From JANNYA01 sp031422315 (lineage in GTDB: Bacteria > Pseudomonadota > Gammaproteobacteria > Xanthomonadales > SZUA-5): a stretch of 64,000 nucleotides of DNA. The stretch spans positions 1 through 64,000 of the forward strand of contig JANOQN010000041.1 of NCBI GenBank assembly GCA_031422315.1, written 5' to 3'. This document shows positions 52,848 through 62,616 of this stretch, piece after piece (position 1 is the stretch's first letter; every line of letters starts with the position of its first letter). The position numbers were made by a program, and so were the translations under genes. The notes beneath the pieces are model-generated. The model was not told where the DNA came from and ran no database searches. It saw only the letters and a list, made by a program, of their open reading frames with translations.

Positions 52848-53149
52848 TGTAAAGATGGCGGCTGCTTTTGCAAACTTTATGGTTCGCACCATTCGGAACT
52901 GGAGTGGTTTTAGAGATTGCATAAACTCGCGCACCAGCCAATCCTGAGTAATTGCCGAACTGCCGCTACACTGCGGCCTTCGAGTCAGCGAATGAACTTT
53001 ATGACCAATCGACGTGGAATTGCCCGGGCCTTTTGTTTGCATTGCCTGCAAAACGTCATCAGTCAGCAGTCAAAATGCCGACTTTTGCGCAGCGAAGCGG
53101 CATTGGCATGGTTTAGCATGCCAGCATTTGATGTTTGGATAGCTCGCTA
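52848..53149. other. intergenic region before the PBP1b gene
   Basis: This gap of about 300 bases has no coding frame I can support. It separates the accessory region from the mrcB start, and should contain the mrcB promoter. Confidence 0.4.
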
Positions 53150-55366
53150 ATGCGGCAATTTTGGTTTTGGACAAGACGCATCATCGCGCTGGGCACAGGC
53201 TTGGGGCTTGGCTTCGTACTGCCCTGGCTGATTTATTTAGATCAAATCGTGAAAGCGCGCTTTGATCTATCGCAGCCGCCGGTGCCTTCGCGGGTTTATG
53301 CAAGGCCGCTGGTGCTAACCCAAGGTAGCGCGCTCAAGCAGGAGAATTTGCGCGCGGAACTTACGCTGCTGCGCTATTTGGAGCAAGGCACGGCCAGCGT
53401 GCCTGGCAGCTTCTCTAGTGCCGGTACGCGCGTATTGCTGCATTCGCGTGCGTTTGCTTTTGATGATCGCCCACAGCCGCCTAGGCGTGTACTCGTGCGT
53501 TTTGAGGGCGGCAAAATTAGCGCGATCACCGATGCTGATCGTGGTACTTCCTTATCGAGCTGGCGGCTTGATCCACTGCATATCGCCACGCTGTTTGGTG
53601 CCGATAGTACCGAGCGGCTACCGATTCCGATTGCGCAAATGCCAAACGCGTTGGTCATGGGTTTGCAGGCAGTAGAAGATCGCAATTTTAAGAGCCATAT
53701 CGGTGTAGATCCAATGGGTTTGGCGCGCGCCATGTGGACGAATCTGCGGCGCGGCCGCTTGAGCCAGGGTGGTTCGACGCTGACGCAGCAGCTGGTGAAA
53801 AACACGCTGCTATCGAACGAGCGTAGCCTGTCACGAAAGCTCAAAGAAATGGGCATGGCGCTAATGTTAGAGCGCCGATTCGACAAAAAAACCATTCTCG
53901 AAGCGTATTTGAATCGGATAGTTTTAGGGCAATCAGGCTCACAGGTGGTGCAGGGTTTTCCCGCCGCCAGCGAGTTCTACTTTGGTCGCCCGCTAGAAGA
54001 TTTAGCCACACAGGATATTGCTCTACTGATCGGCCTGTTAAAAGCAAACTCCAGCTATGAGCCACGGCGTAACCCAAAAGCGTCGCTCGAGCGCCGTAAT
54101 GTGGTACTGAGCCTGTTTTTAGAAACCGGATTAATCGACGCTGCTGCCTATGACGTTGCGCGCGCGCAGCCGATCAACGTGATCGCCAAACCCACCGCCG
54201 CGCGGGATCGTTACCCCGCATTTGTGCAGCTGGTGCGACAGCAAATAGGGCGCAGTTTCCCACCCGATATTTTGAGCACGCAAGGCTTGTCGATTTTGAC
54301 CACGCTGGATCCGCTGGCGCAAGAGCAAGCCGAAAAAGCGCTCGCCAGCACCTTGGCAAATTTGGATAAAACCGAGCTGCTGCAGGGCGCGGTCGTACTG
54401 ACCGATAACGCCACCGGCGAAATTGCTGCACTGGTGGGTGCGCGCGATCCGCGTGGCAGCCAGTTCAACAACGCGCTGGATGCCAAGCGCCCGGTAGGTT
54501 CCTTGCTAAAACCGTTCGTGTATTTGCTCGCACTGAGCCAGCCGAATCGCTATTCGCTTGGCAGCTTGATTTCCGACGCGCCGCTGCGGGTTGCGCTCGG
54601 TGGCGGCCGCTTTTGGAGCCCGCAAAATTATGATCGCAAGAGCCATGGCGATGTCGCACTGATTGATGCACTGGCGAAATCCTATAACCTAGCTGCCGCA
54701 CGAATCGGCGTCGAGTTAGGCGTAGATCGCTTGGCATTGTTGATCGCCTCACTCGGCGTCGAAACCCCCTTACCCGCGCAGCCATCACTGATTCTAGGCG
54801 GCACTGAATTTTCTCCGCTCGAAGTCGCGCAGCTGTATCAAGCGCTGGCGAATGGCGGCCGGGTTGCGCCACTTTCCAGCGTGCGCGCGGTATTGGGGCG
54901 CGATGGCAAAGCGCTGCGGCGCTACCCGCCGCAAAGCATGAAACAGCCCGATGCCGAAGCGATTAAGCTCATTTCATATGCGCTCAATGAAACCACCAGG
55001 AGCGGCACAGCGGCATCGCTTTCCCGGCAAATCCGCATTGAAGTCGCCGGAAAAACAGGCACTAGCAATGACCAGCGTGATAGCTGGTACGCCGGCTACA
55101 CTGGCAGTCATTTAGGTGTCGTGTGGCTCGGCCGCAGTGATAACCAAGGCACCGGCCTGACCGGCGCGTCGGGCGCATTAAAAGTCTGGAGCGAACTGTT
55201 CAAAACGCTGCCCAGTGCACCGCTCAAATTCGAGCTGCCAGAGCGCACCCGCTGGGTACCGTTTGACGTGGGTAGCGGCTGCGAGTCTCTACGTTTTTTG
55301 CCGGTATTGAGTGAGCGCGAACCGGCCAATGCGGTGTCTTGTATGCAGTTTTTGACGGCACCTTAG
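53150..55366 (+). CDS. mrcB: penicillin-binding protein 1B (bifunctional)
   Basis: A 738-residue class A PBP that polymerises and cross-links peptidoglycan. A membrane anchor (residues about 8-30) is followed by a UB2H-like domain (about 45-140). The glycosyltransferase domain has the catalytic Glu in QAVEDRNFKSHIG, GGSTLTQQLVKN and EAYLNRIVLG. The transpeptidase motifs are GSLLKP (SxxK), SYN (SxN) and GKTGTSND (KTG). ATG at 53150 is chosen because the frame upstream is TTG only. The UB2H domain separates PBP1b from PBP1a. Confidence 0.94.
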   Translation: MRQFWFWTRRIIALGTGLGLGFVLPWLIYLDQIVKARFDLSQPPVPSRVYARPLVLTQGSALKQENLRAELTLLRYLEQGTASVPGSFSSAGTRVLLHSRAFAFDDRPQPPRRVLVRFEGGKISAITDADRGTSLSSWRLDPLHIATLFGADSTERLPIPIAQMPNALVMGLQAVEDRNFKSHIGVDPMGLARAMWTNLRRGRLSQGGSTLTQQLVKNTLLSNERSLSRKLKEMGMALMLERRFDKKTILEAYLNRIVLGQSGSQVVQGFPAASEFYFGRPLEDLATQDIALLIGLLKANSSYEPRRNPKASLERRNVVLSLFLETGLIDAAAYDVARAQPINVIAKPTAARDRYPAFVQLVRQQIGRSFPPDILSTQGLSILTTLDPLAQEQAEKALASTLANLDKTELLQGAVVLTDNATGEIAALVGARDPRGSQFNNALDAKRPVGSLLKPFVYLLALSQPNRYSLGSLISDAPLRVALGGGRFWSPQNYDRKSHGDVALIDALAKSYNLAAARIGVELGVDRLALLIASLGVETPLPAQPSLILGGTEFSPLEVAQLYQALANGGRVAPLSSVRAVLGRDGKALRRYPPQSMKQPDAEAIKLISYALNETTRSGTAASLSRQIRIEVAGKTGTSNDQRDSWYAGYTGSHLGVVWLGRSDNQGTGLTGASGALKVWSELFKTLPSAPLKFELPERTRWVPFDVGSGCESLRFLPVLSEREPANAVSCMQFLTAP

Positions 55367-55378
55367 TAGTAATCAGCA

Positions 55379-55690
55379 TCAATGACGACAGCCTGATACC
55401 TGCGCATCGACGTACGGTCCAGCAAATCCGAAAAAATAAATGACTACACGATAGAGCAGTTTGGTCAGCGGCAAAACAAAAGCGAGATAGACAGTTCTGA
55501 TTACCTCTCGCGCGTAGTTGAAAAACTGCGCGCCCATTAGAAAAAGCAACAAGTCCAAGCCGAGCGCATCAAGCAGCGGAATGATCAACCGCAGTTCGGG
55601 ATGCGAAGCAAGCACAACAACCAGAATGATGGTGAATAGCCACATCACTTGCCGGTACCCATTGATTTCTCGCCATTTCAAAAAATTCAT
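55379..55690 (-). CDS. small membrane protein of unknown function
   Basis: A 103-residue protein with two hydrophobic stretches (about residues 15-57 and 70-90), including MWLFTIILVVVLASHPELRLIIPLLDALGLDLLLFLMG. I do not recognise a family. It is convergent with mrcB (12-nt gap). A signal peptide is unlikely since helices run to the C terminus. Confidence 0.55.
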   Translation of the reverse strand: MNFLKWREINGYRQVMWLFTIILVVVLASHPELRLIIPLLDALGLDLLLFLMGAQFFNYAREVIRTVYLAFVLPLTKLLYRVVIYFFGFAGPYVDAQVSGCRH

Positions 55691-55771
55691 TTTTTACACT
55701 CAAGCGACTGGGTTTTCATGCAAGCCTATGATTTCTATGATTTCGACATCACCAACATAAAAGTAATTCAT

Positions 55772-56158
55772 TCAAAGCGCCGCTAACCCTGTAAGCACTG
55801 CGACACCCGTTAGCGCTATCCAACCTGGATGACGTCCCTGCGTTCCGATAAGCACCAGCAGAGCCGCACCGAGATGGGCTAAACAGATCGCAATCAACAC
55901 AAAATGCATAATCGTGAAGTCTAGCGGCTCGGCGGCTAGCTTCAGTAAAATCGCCGCAAATGCCCAGCCAAACACCGAGGCTAAATGCCACGTTGCCCAT
56001 ATGATTCGAATATTGCCTTCCGACAGCGCTGACGTACTAATGGTTGGCACTATGCCGCCACTTCGAAGCCGCCGAAAAATTAGCAGCTCACCCAGCACGG
56101 AATGCGCTAGGCCGGTTAGCAGCGCGAGCGAACCTGCAGCGAAAAGCAAAACTTGCAT
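55772..56158 (-). CDS. four-helix membrane protein of unknown function
   Basis: A 128-residue protein with hydrophobic segments at about residues 4-20, 55-75, 80-103 and 108-128. The segments AHSVLGELLIFRRL and IIWATWHLASVFGW form a histidine-bearing pattern seen in small uncharacterised membrane proteins. ATG at 56158 is used; a start four codons upstream (56170) is equally possible. Function unknown. Confidence 0.65.
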   Translation of the reverse strand: MQVLLFAAGSLALLTGLAHSVLGELLIFRRLRSGGIVPTISTSALSEGNIRIIWATWHLASVFGWAFAAILLKLAAEPLDFTIMHFVLIAICLAHLGAALLVLIGTQGRHPGWIALTGVAVLTGLAAL

Positions 56159-56366
56159 AGTTATTCCCATTAAAACCTAAAGCAGTGCATTTGCTCAGAC
56201 CTGCTGGCCGAGTGCGAATCAAACTGATGTTTTTTTGTCGAAGAATTCAACAAGACGTGAAAACCGAATTTGGTGATTTTCAGTTTTCAGCCACTTAAAG
56301 GAAAGAATCACCTTTCAAGAAACCTAGCGCAGGCATATCTACTTAAAAATTTCTTCCCTGGCTTCA

Positions 56367-57119
56367 TTATCGCCAATGTTCCTTGACCCAATCAGTCGGC
56401 AGCACTTTGCGGTACCACTTTCCGCTATCACCCACAATCGCATCTGGCGGATTGGGTTTGCCGTGAAAGGCAATCACGCGGGCATTCTCGGGCAGGCGTG
56501 GAGGCTGGAACCAGCTGAGTGGAAAAGGACGTACGCAGTGGCGTTTAAAACTCCTACACCATTCAGCAGGCCAGTACTTCAGTTTGCCTTGGCGTGAGAT
56601 GTATTGCGTGATGTATTCCTGCTCGTTGCGCACCGTTTTTGTGGCTTCGGGAATATCCTGGCGCAGTGGAATGAGTGCGTCGCTATGCGCGCCAATAATA
56701 AATCGAAACACGGAAGTATTCCCGGTGTCATCACGCTTGTCCCATTCTTTGATAGCGATGAATTCACCCTCAGGCTCAAAGAAAACGTCTAGGCCGCCGG
56801 TAATCACAATATCAATGTCTAGATAAAGCGTGGGGCCAGACAAATCATGCACAGCGTTGGCAAAACAAGTGAGCTTGAGCCAGCCGTGTGCCTTCGTCCA
56901 AGCGGCTTTAGCATCAAAATCGGGGATATCGATCAAGGGCAGCGCGAACGCCTCGACTTCAGGGCGCAAGCCGGTGCTGTCGTCAGTCAGGCAAACGAAA
57001 CGATAAGGCCGCGCGATATTGCGACTGACCATTGAATAAAGACGATTAACGTAATCAGCCCCGTATTTGGTGCCCCATTTAGTACAAAGAATATTGACCG
57101 GGTTCATAGCGTTGCTCAT
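56367..57119 (-). CDS. glycosyltransferase, GT8-like
   Basis: A 250-residue putative glycosyltransferase. It starts VNILCTKWGTKYGADYVNRLYSMVSRN, and has a DxD motif in TLYLDIDIVITG followed by FIAIKEWDK. AFHGKPNPPDA near residue 222 resembles the C-terminal active-site His segment of GT8-like enzymes. No signal peptide is seen. A second in-frame ATG at 57107 has a GAG about 7 nt upstream. Neighbours do not hint at the acceptor. Confidence 0.75.
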   Translation of the reverse strand: MSNAMNPVNILCTKWGTKYGADYVNRLYSMVSRNIARPYRFVCLTDDSTGLRPEVEAFALPLIDIPDFDAKAAWTKAHGWLKLTCFANAVHDLSGPTLYLDIDIVITGGLDVFFEPEGEFIAIKEWDKRDDTGNTSVFRFIIGAHSDALIPLRQDIPEATKTVRNEQEYITQYISRQGKLKYWPAEWCRSFKRHCVRPFPLSWFQPPRLPENARVIAFHGKPNPPDAIVGDSGKWYRKVLPTDWVKEHWR

Positions 57120-57171
57120 CGTGATTTACGCTGAGCATGACATTGCCAAGGTGCAACTGCAAAGCGCGAAT

Positions 57172-58179
57172 TTAACGCCGGCTCGCTGATGAGTTCAGGG
57201 TGCCTGGGGTCCAAAATTCAGAAATACCTGCCACGCCGAACGCGCCCTGCTGTTGCGCTTTTGCTAAATCCGCAGGGTTTAACCCGCCGAGCGCATAGAT
57301 CGGCAAATCAGAAAATTGTTGTGCCAACCCGGCGAAGGCGGCCCAACCCATGCCAGTTTGGCCTGGATGAGTTGTAGTTGGCAGCACCGGCGCTAAGGTG
57401 ACGAAATCGCAGCCGATCGCGTGTGCGTGGTGCAACTCTTGCTCATTGTGGCAAGCGGCGACGAGCCAATAGTTTTCAGGCAGAGGACGTTTTTTTTGCT
57501 GCATCAGCGCTTTGGCAGTCAAGCTCATGCCGCCCAAACGCCATTCCTGCACCAAATCCGCGCGATCTTGAATCAAAAGCTCGCCGCCCGCTGCGGCAAG
57601 AATGTCACGCGCTTTGACGACTAAGGATCGCAAATCTGGCAAGCTGCGCTGCTTAGCGCGTAGCAAAACGATCCGATTGCCCGCACTAACCGTGGCTTTA
57701 AGTCCGCGCAGAAACTCGCCAGCCTCATTTGGCTCTGGCGAAATAACGAGTTGGCGAGCCAGCGCCAAATCCCGAACCAGTGGGCGATCTAACGGCGGTA
57801 AATCCAAACGCTGCAAGCGCCCCGGCGGGCAAAAGCGCAGCGCTTGGCCTTCTAACCCGACTGGCCCTAAACGCTGCAAATCAGCCTCCAGCGCGCTAAC
57901 TCGATACAGCTGGAGCCTCACTATCTGGCCGTTTTCAAACGCGCGCTGATCTTCTAGCGATTGCGACAGCAGCTCATGCACTTGCACGCTCAGGCCTAAT
58001 TCTTCCCTGAGTTCACGCGCCATCGCGGCCTGCTCAGATTCGCCCGGCTGAACTTTACCACCCGGGAATTCATAGCAGCTGGCATAGGCTTTACCAATCT
58101 GGCGCTGCGCAAGCAGCACATGCCCATCGGCCCTTGTCAGCCAGGCGGCGACGACTAACAACACATCACTCACCTGCAA
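57172..58179 (-). CDS. Nudix hydrolase - thiamine phosphate synthase-like fusion
   Basis: A 335-residue fusion. Residues about 1-135 are a MutT-type Nudix hydrolase with the box GGKVQPGESEQAAMARELREELGL, which removes 8-oxo-dGTP or related compounds. Residues about 140-335 resemble ThiE, a TIM-barrel domain, with DFVTLAPVLPTTTHPGQTGMGW and ALGGLNPADLAKAQQQGAFGVAGI. This fusion is known in many gammaproteobacteria; the ThiE part is thought not to be a true synthase. Adjacent to the AMP nucleosidase gene. Confidence 0.9.
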   Translation of the reverse strand: MQVSDVLLVVAAWLTRADGHVLLAQRQIGKAYASCYEFPGGKVQPGESEQAAMARELREELGLSVQVHELLSQSLEDQRAFENGQIVRLQLYRVSALEADLQRLGPVGLEGQALRFCPPGRLQRLDLPPLDRPLVRDLALARQLVISPEPNEAGEFLRGLKATVSAGNRIVLLRAKQRSLPDLRSLVVKARDILAAAGGELLIQDRADLVQEWRLGGMSLTAKALMQQKKRPLPENYWLVAACHNEQELHHAHAIGCDFVTLAPVLPTTTHPGQTGMGWAAFAGLAQQFSDLPIYALGGLNPADLAKAQQQGAFGVAGISEFWTPGTLNSSASRR

Positions 58180-58193
58180 AACGCCCTAGCGCG

Positions 58194-58970
58194 CTACTCA
58201 TCAAACCGCAAATGCTTAACGCTCTTGCCATTGCGTTGGATCAGCTTAAGCGCCTCAATACCAATTTGGATGTGATCTTGGACGAATTTGCCGGTTACTT
58301 TACGATCGCTTTCAGCGGTTTTGACGCCCTCTGGCACCATCGGCTGATCGCTTACCAATAGCAGTGCACCGGTCGGAATTTCATTGTGAAAACCGGTGGC
58401 GAATACGGTCGCAGTCTCCATATCAATCGCCATTGCGCGGGTTTTACGCAGGTATTCCTTGAACTGATCATCGTGTTCCCAAACCCGGCGATTAGTGGTG
58501 TACACCGTGCCGCTCCAGTAATCATGCCCGAGATCGCGAATCATGGTCGAGACCGCGCGCTGTAGGCTAAAGGCGGGCAGCGCGGGCACTTCCGGCATTA
58601 AATAATCATTGCTGGTGCCTTCGCCGCGAATCGCGGCAATTGGCAAAATCAAATCGCCAAGCTCGTTTTTACGCTTTAAACCACCGCATTTTCCTAAGAA
58701 AAGCACAGCTTCCGGGGAAATCGCGGAAAGCAAATCCATGATCGTAGCGGCGTTGGCACTGCCCATGCCAAAGTTAATCATGGTGATAAATCCCGAGGTC
58801 GCGTTCGGCATAGCTTTGTCACGGCCCTGCACTTGCACACCGCTCATCTCGGCGAAAAGTTCGAGATAGTTGCCAAAATTAGTCAGCAATATGTATTTAC
58901 CAAACTGATCAAGCTCCGTGCCGGTGTAGCGTGGCAGCCAGTTGGAGACGATTTCTTCTTTGCTTCGCAT
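58194..58970 (-). CDS. amn: AMP nucleosidase, short form
   Basis: A 258-residue nucleosidase of the PNP/UDP family that splits AMP into adenine and ribose-5-phosphate. NFGMGSANAATIMDLLSAISPEAVLFLGKCGGLK and AIDMETATVFATG are its active-site segments. E. coli Amn is about 484 residues; this matches the short type lacking the N-terminal domain. ATG at 58970 has GAGAAAA upstream and matches the family start; the frame runs open 19 codons further. Confidence 0.86.
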   Translation of the reverse strand: MRSKEEIVSNWLPRYTGTELDQFGKYILLTNFGNYLELFAEMSGVQVQGRDKAMPNATSGFITMINFGMGSANAATIMDLLSAISPEAVLFLGKCGGLKRKNELGDLILPIAAIRGEGTSNDYLMPEVPALPAFSLQRAVSTMIRDLGHDYWSGTVYTTNRRVWEHDDQFKEYLRKTRAMAIDMETATVFATGFHNEIPTGALLLVSDQPMVPEGVKTAESDRKVTGKFVQDHIQIGIEALKLIQRNGKSVKHLRFDE

Positions 58971-59138
58971 AATTTTCTCGCGGCTAAATTTTTGGACCAT
59001 TAGTTTAACAGGCTGAGCGGTACTCATCGGAAGGGTAAAATCAACCGCCAGAGATGGGCAAACCCCGCTGTGCGAACCAATTTGCTTTATGTTGCAGCCA
59101 CAAAAAAATTAAGGACTATCGCGATGTAATGGCGCTTG

Positions 59139-59258
59139 ATGGCGGGTTTGTTGATCTTGGGCAGCGCACATGCCGCTGAAATCTCTACCTCAACGCCTCA
59201 ACCCGGAATTCGAACCGCGAGCTTGCCTGGCCTTCACACAGCCGCTCAATGCAACTAG
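59139..59258 (+). other. short signal-peptide-like frame, possible gene remnant
   Basis: A 39-codon frame reads MAGLLILGSAHAAEIST, which looks like a signal peptide with a cleavage site after AHA, then stops within the 3' end of the opposite-strand gene. A TAA four codons before the ATG blocks extension. It may be a remnant of a secreted-protein gene or chance. Confidence 0.25.
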
Positions 59259-59954
59259 CGCGTCGCGAAGCCCGGTTGCGGGTAATTCGCCCGAGCTAAT
59301 ACCGACGTTCGGCGCACGCAGCAGCAGCTGAAATTTGAAGAACTCGGTGCTGCGTAAGGTTTTCAGCATGACTGCTGTTTGACCGTAACCAAACGCCATC
59401 CGGCGCGGATCGAGCATGCTGTCAACGGCAAAACGTTGGCCGCTGGCGACTATGATCGCGTGGCCGGAAATATCCCCAGATAGCTCAAGCAGCTGCGCGC
59501 CAGTTCGGCTTTGCAAGCCAGTGTTCGCCAATTTTGCCGAATTATCGTTGACGCTGGTGGACTGAGACTCTAATCGTTCGGAGCCTGTGGGCGCTGTCGT
59601 GGCTTCTTTCGGCCAAGCTGCGTTCAAAACCACATTGGCAGCAATGCCCGACTCTGCGGCAAGCAGCTCAAGCCGAGCGCCGCCTTGTAACTCGTGGGTT
59701 TCTTCACCGACTTGGACGATAAATGGCGCGTATGGGGAATGCACGCGACAGGTTCCGGCTTGCATTGTCCAGCGATTGCGCTCTGCTTGTGTTTGTTGAG
59801 CGGCGTCTTGCCCTAAACCGCAAGGGAAATCCTGAAAAACCTTCTCACCGCCCGCACCGGTGCATTTAAAAACTAAAGTCTGCGCAAGCGCTAGATCGCT
59901 TACGAAAAGCGCGAGAAGTAGAACATTTGAGTTAGTTCGTTGGATAAAACTCAA
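59190..59954 (-). CDS. secreted protein with DUF4124-like start, function unknown
   Basis: A 254-residue protein with a signal peptide (LLLALFVSDLALA). The next segment VFKCTGAGGEKVFQDFPC resembles the DUF4124 pattern (VYKC.DADG..VFQD.PC). The remaining 180 residues are not recognised. Its start overlaps the stop of the upstream lipoprotein gene by 23 nt, so both are probably translated together. Confidence 0.65.
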   Translation of the reverse strand: MSFIQRTNSNVLLLALFVSDLALAQTLVFKCTGAGGEKVFQDFPCGLGQDAAQQTQAERNRWTMQAGTCRVHSPYAPFIVQVGEETHELQGGARLELLAAESGIAANVVLNAAWPKEATTAPTGSERLESQSTSVNDNSAKLANTGLQSRTGAQLLELSGDISGHAIIVASGQRFAVDSMLDPRRMAFGYGQTAVMLKTLRSTEFFKFQLLLRAPNVGISSGELPATGLRDALVALSGCVKARQARGSNSGLRR

Positions 59955-60414
59955 AATTCACGCCGGATTTGACTGACGCGTCCCTGACTGCGGCTTCGTG
60001 CTCGCGTTGGCCGACAAACAAGAGCCGTGAGCCCGCCAGCTTGCCATCAATGTATTGCATGCTGAGCGCAGTGACTAGCAAATCGGACATATTGCGGGAA
60101 TTGTTCGAACCAAACACCAGCAGTGTGCCGGGTTCTACGCCACGATTAAACATGTTTTGCGTGTCTTTCAGATGCGGGGTTGGGTCATCCATGGTGCCGA
60201 AAAAACGCAGGTATATACCCTTGGTTTTGCCTTTGATCTTTTTCGACTGCGCGACTTCTTTGACGAATTTCTTCCAGTCTTCATCGATATCCGTGCTCGG
60301 CACTGCAATGCCCGATGCCTGCTCAGGCACTTTTTCTTCACAAGCGCTAAGGCCAAACAGCATCGCAATTGACAGTAGAAGAATGGCAAAAGGCCGGATG
60401 GCAAAAAAACGCAT
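59932..60414 (-). CDS. lipoprotein of unknown function
   Basis: A 160-residue protein with a lipoprotein signal peptide; the lipobox LSAC ends at about residue 24 and should be lipidated at that cysteine. A GGAG lies 6 nt before ATG at 60414, so the four codons upstream are not used. The mature part is an alpha/beta protein with GTLLVFGSNNSRNMSDLLVTALSMQYIDGKLAGSRLLFVG, with no known family that I can name. Confidence 0.7.
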   Translation of the reverse strand: MRFFAIRPFAILLLSIAMLFGLSACEEKVPEQASGIAVPSTDIDEDWKKFVKEVAQSKKIKGKTKGIYLRFFGTMDDPTPHLKDTQNMFNRGVEPGTLLVFGSNNSRNMSDLLVTALSMQYIDGKLAGSRLLFVGQREHEAAVRDASVKSGVNFEFYPTN

Positions 60415-60545
60415 GGGCGACTCCATATCGTAGTAATCGAGTTGAATTGAAAGATTTCAGCAATGAAGAATAGCGCAGCTACGCATTAAAGTTGTAGCAA
60501 TACCGATGGCAAATTTCGCTTGTTGATCATTCTTGTTGATAGTCT

Positions 60546-62390
60546 CTATTGATAATTCTGCGCCTCAGCCGCGCTGAGCCATTCGGCTTCGGCTTCATCG
60601 AGCGCTTTTTGCGCGGCTTTCAAGGCTGCGCCCAACTCGGCAACGCGTTGACGCTGACCCAACTGATTCGCTTTGTCAAAATCCGCTTGCGCTTGCTTAA
60701 CCGTGCTGGTGCAGCTTGCCATTTTGCTTTCTAGCTTTTCCAACGCCCGCTGTGCGCTGCGCGGATTGGTTTTACCGCTAGTTCTGGCGTCCGCACGCTC
60801 AGTCTTTGCTTCTGCGCGCGCTGCCGATCGCTGCTGCGATTGCCAAGCCGCGTATTCGTCCAAATCGCCGGTGTAGGGCTCCATTTCACCGTCGTGTACC
60901 AGATAGAACTGCTCGCAGCTAGCTGATAACAATGCGCGATCATGGCTGACGAGTACGACTGCGCCGTCATAATCACTGATAGCCTCTGCCAAGGCTTGCC
61001 GCATCGCCAGATCCAAATGGTTGGTCGGCTCATCAAGCAGCAATAAATTCGGTTTTTTCCACAATAAGAGTGCGAGCGCTAGGCGCGCTTTTTCACCGCC
61101 CGAACGCGGCCCGCAAATGCTGGTCGCTAATTCGCCCGAGTAAGCGAATCGGCCCAGCCAATCGCGAATGACTTGATCGGAGGTGCCGGGCGCCAAATCG
61201 CGCATCAGTGCAATCGGTGATTGGGTCACATCAAGCAGCTCAACTTGATGCTGGTCAAAATAGCCAATGTTGGTTTCGCGCGCGGTGGTTCGCTCGCCTT
61301 CTGTGGCCTGCAACTTGCCGGCCATCAGCTTCATCAGCGTCGATTTACCCGCACCATTGCGCCCGAGCAGACCGATTCGATCCTGCGGATTAATGCTGAG
61401 CTTGAGCCCGCTCAAAATCTGCACGTTTTCATAGCCGGTGGCGGCATCGCTCAAGCTCAGCAGCGTGGTGGGCAGCTTATCTGGCACCGGCAAGCGCAAT
61501 TCAAAATCACGCTCATCGGCGGGCACGGGTGCGGAATCAAGCCGTTCTAACATCTTCATCCGGCTTTGCGCTTGCCTAGCTTTACTGGCTTTCGCTTTAA
61601 AGCGATCAACAAAGCGCTGTAGCTCGCCGCGCCTGCGCTCAACCGCTTGCGCTTCAGATTGCGCCAAAATGCGCCGCTCATTACGCTGGCGAGCAAAGCT
61701 GGTGTAATTGCCCTGATACAAAATTGCCGCGCTGCCGTCTAAATGCAGCGTTTGGGTACAAACCGCGTCTAAAAACTCACGGTCATGGCTAATCGTTAGC
61801 AATGTGCCGGTGTAGCTGCGCAGCCATTCTTCTAGCCACAGCAAGGTATCCAAGTCCAAATGGTTAGTGGGCTCGTCAAGTAGCAACAAATCCGACGGTG
61901 CCAACAGCGCGCAGGCGAGCGCCAAGCGCATGCGCCAACCACCCGAAAATGCATGCACCGGTTTTTGCTGATCGGCAAAAGTAAAGCCCAAACCATCCAG
62001 CAACCTTGCCGCGCGCGCCTCGAGCGTATACCCCCCAGCTTCGAGTAAATCATGCAGTAAATGCGCATGAACCATCGCATCGTCCTGCTGTTCGGCCAAT
62101 GCGGCATTGATTTGCGCCACTTTTTGATCGGAGGCCATAACGAAAGCCAGCGCGGATTCATCCGAATCGGGAATGGCCTGCGCCACACTAGCGCGAATCC
62201 ACGCGGATGGCGTGGAAAGCGAGCCGGTGTCTGACTCTAACCCGTGTTGCAAGAGCGCGAACAGCGAGCTTTTCCCGCAGCCATTGCGGCCGACAACGGC
62301 CACTTTTTGCCCAGGAAAGACGGAAAAATCGGCGCCGCTGAACAATAATTTGTCGCCACGGCGTAATGCAAGGTTGTTAGCGCGGATCAT
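60546..62390 (-). CDS. ABC-F family ATPase, YheS-like
   Basis: A 614-residue soluble ABC-F protein with two ATPase domains. Domain 1 has Walker A GRNGCGKSS and LLLLDEPTNHLDLD; domain 2 has GRNGAGKST and LLLLDEPTNHLDL. A charged linker (about 225-285, RNERRILAQSEAQAVERRRGELQRFVDRFKAKASKARQAQ) is the ribosome-interacting arm, and a basic C-terminal coiled coil (about 530-610) follows. ABC-F proteins act on ribosomes, some giving antibiotic tolerance. The length fits YheS. Confidence 0.9.
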   Translation of the reverse strand: MIRANNLALRRGDKLLFSGADFSVFPGQKVAVVGRNGCGKSSLFALLQHGLESDTGSLSTPSAWIRASVAQAIPDSDESALAFVMASDQKVAQINAALAEQQDDAMVHAHLLHDLLEAGGYTLEARAARLLDGLGFTFADQQKPVHAFSGGWRMRLALACALLAPSDLLLLDEPTNHLDLDTLLWLEEWLRSYTGTLLTISHDREFLDAVCTQTLHLDGSAAILYQGNYTSFARQRNERRILAQSEAQAVERRRGELQRFVDRFKAKASKARQAQSRMKMLERLDSAPVPADERDFELRLPVPDKLPTTLLSLSDAATGYENVQILSGLKLSINPQDRIGLLGRNGAGKSTLMKLMAGKLQATEGERTTARETNIGYFDQHQVELLDVTQSPIALMRDLAPGTSDQVIRDWLGRFAYSGELATSICGPRSGGEKARLALALLLWKKPNLLLLDEPTNHLDLAMRQALAEAISDYDGAVVLVSHDRALLSASCEQFYLVHDGEMEPYTGDLDEYAAWQSQQRSAARAEAKTERADARTSGKTNPRSAQRALEKLESKMASCTSTVKQAQADFDKANQLGQRQRVAELGAALKAAQKALDEAEAEWLSAAEAQNYQ

Positions 62391-62616
62391 GTGCGCAAGA
62401 ATACACGCGCCGACTGAATCAAAACGGGCGCATGGTTCGATTTATGAACGAGCGCCAGACATTGCGGCCGCAATTTGGCGGCAGCGGAACCAAGCGCTTC
62501 TTGTCGTATCAAGAGGGCCGATTTGCCTCAGCTCAACGCACGTTAGTTAATCCACACGGTTTTACCTGCCGTTTTTTCCTCCATCCGCATCACAAAAACA
62601 AAGGAAGTTCCAAGGA

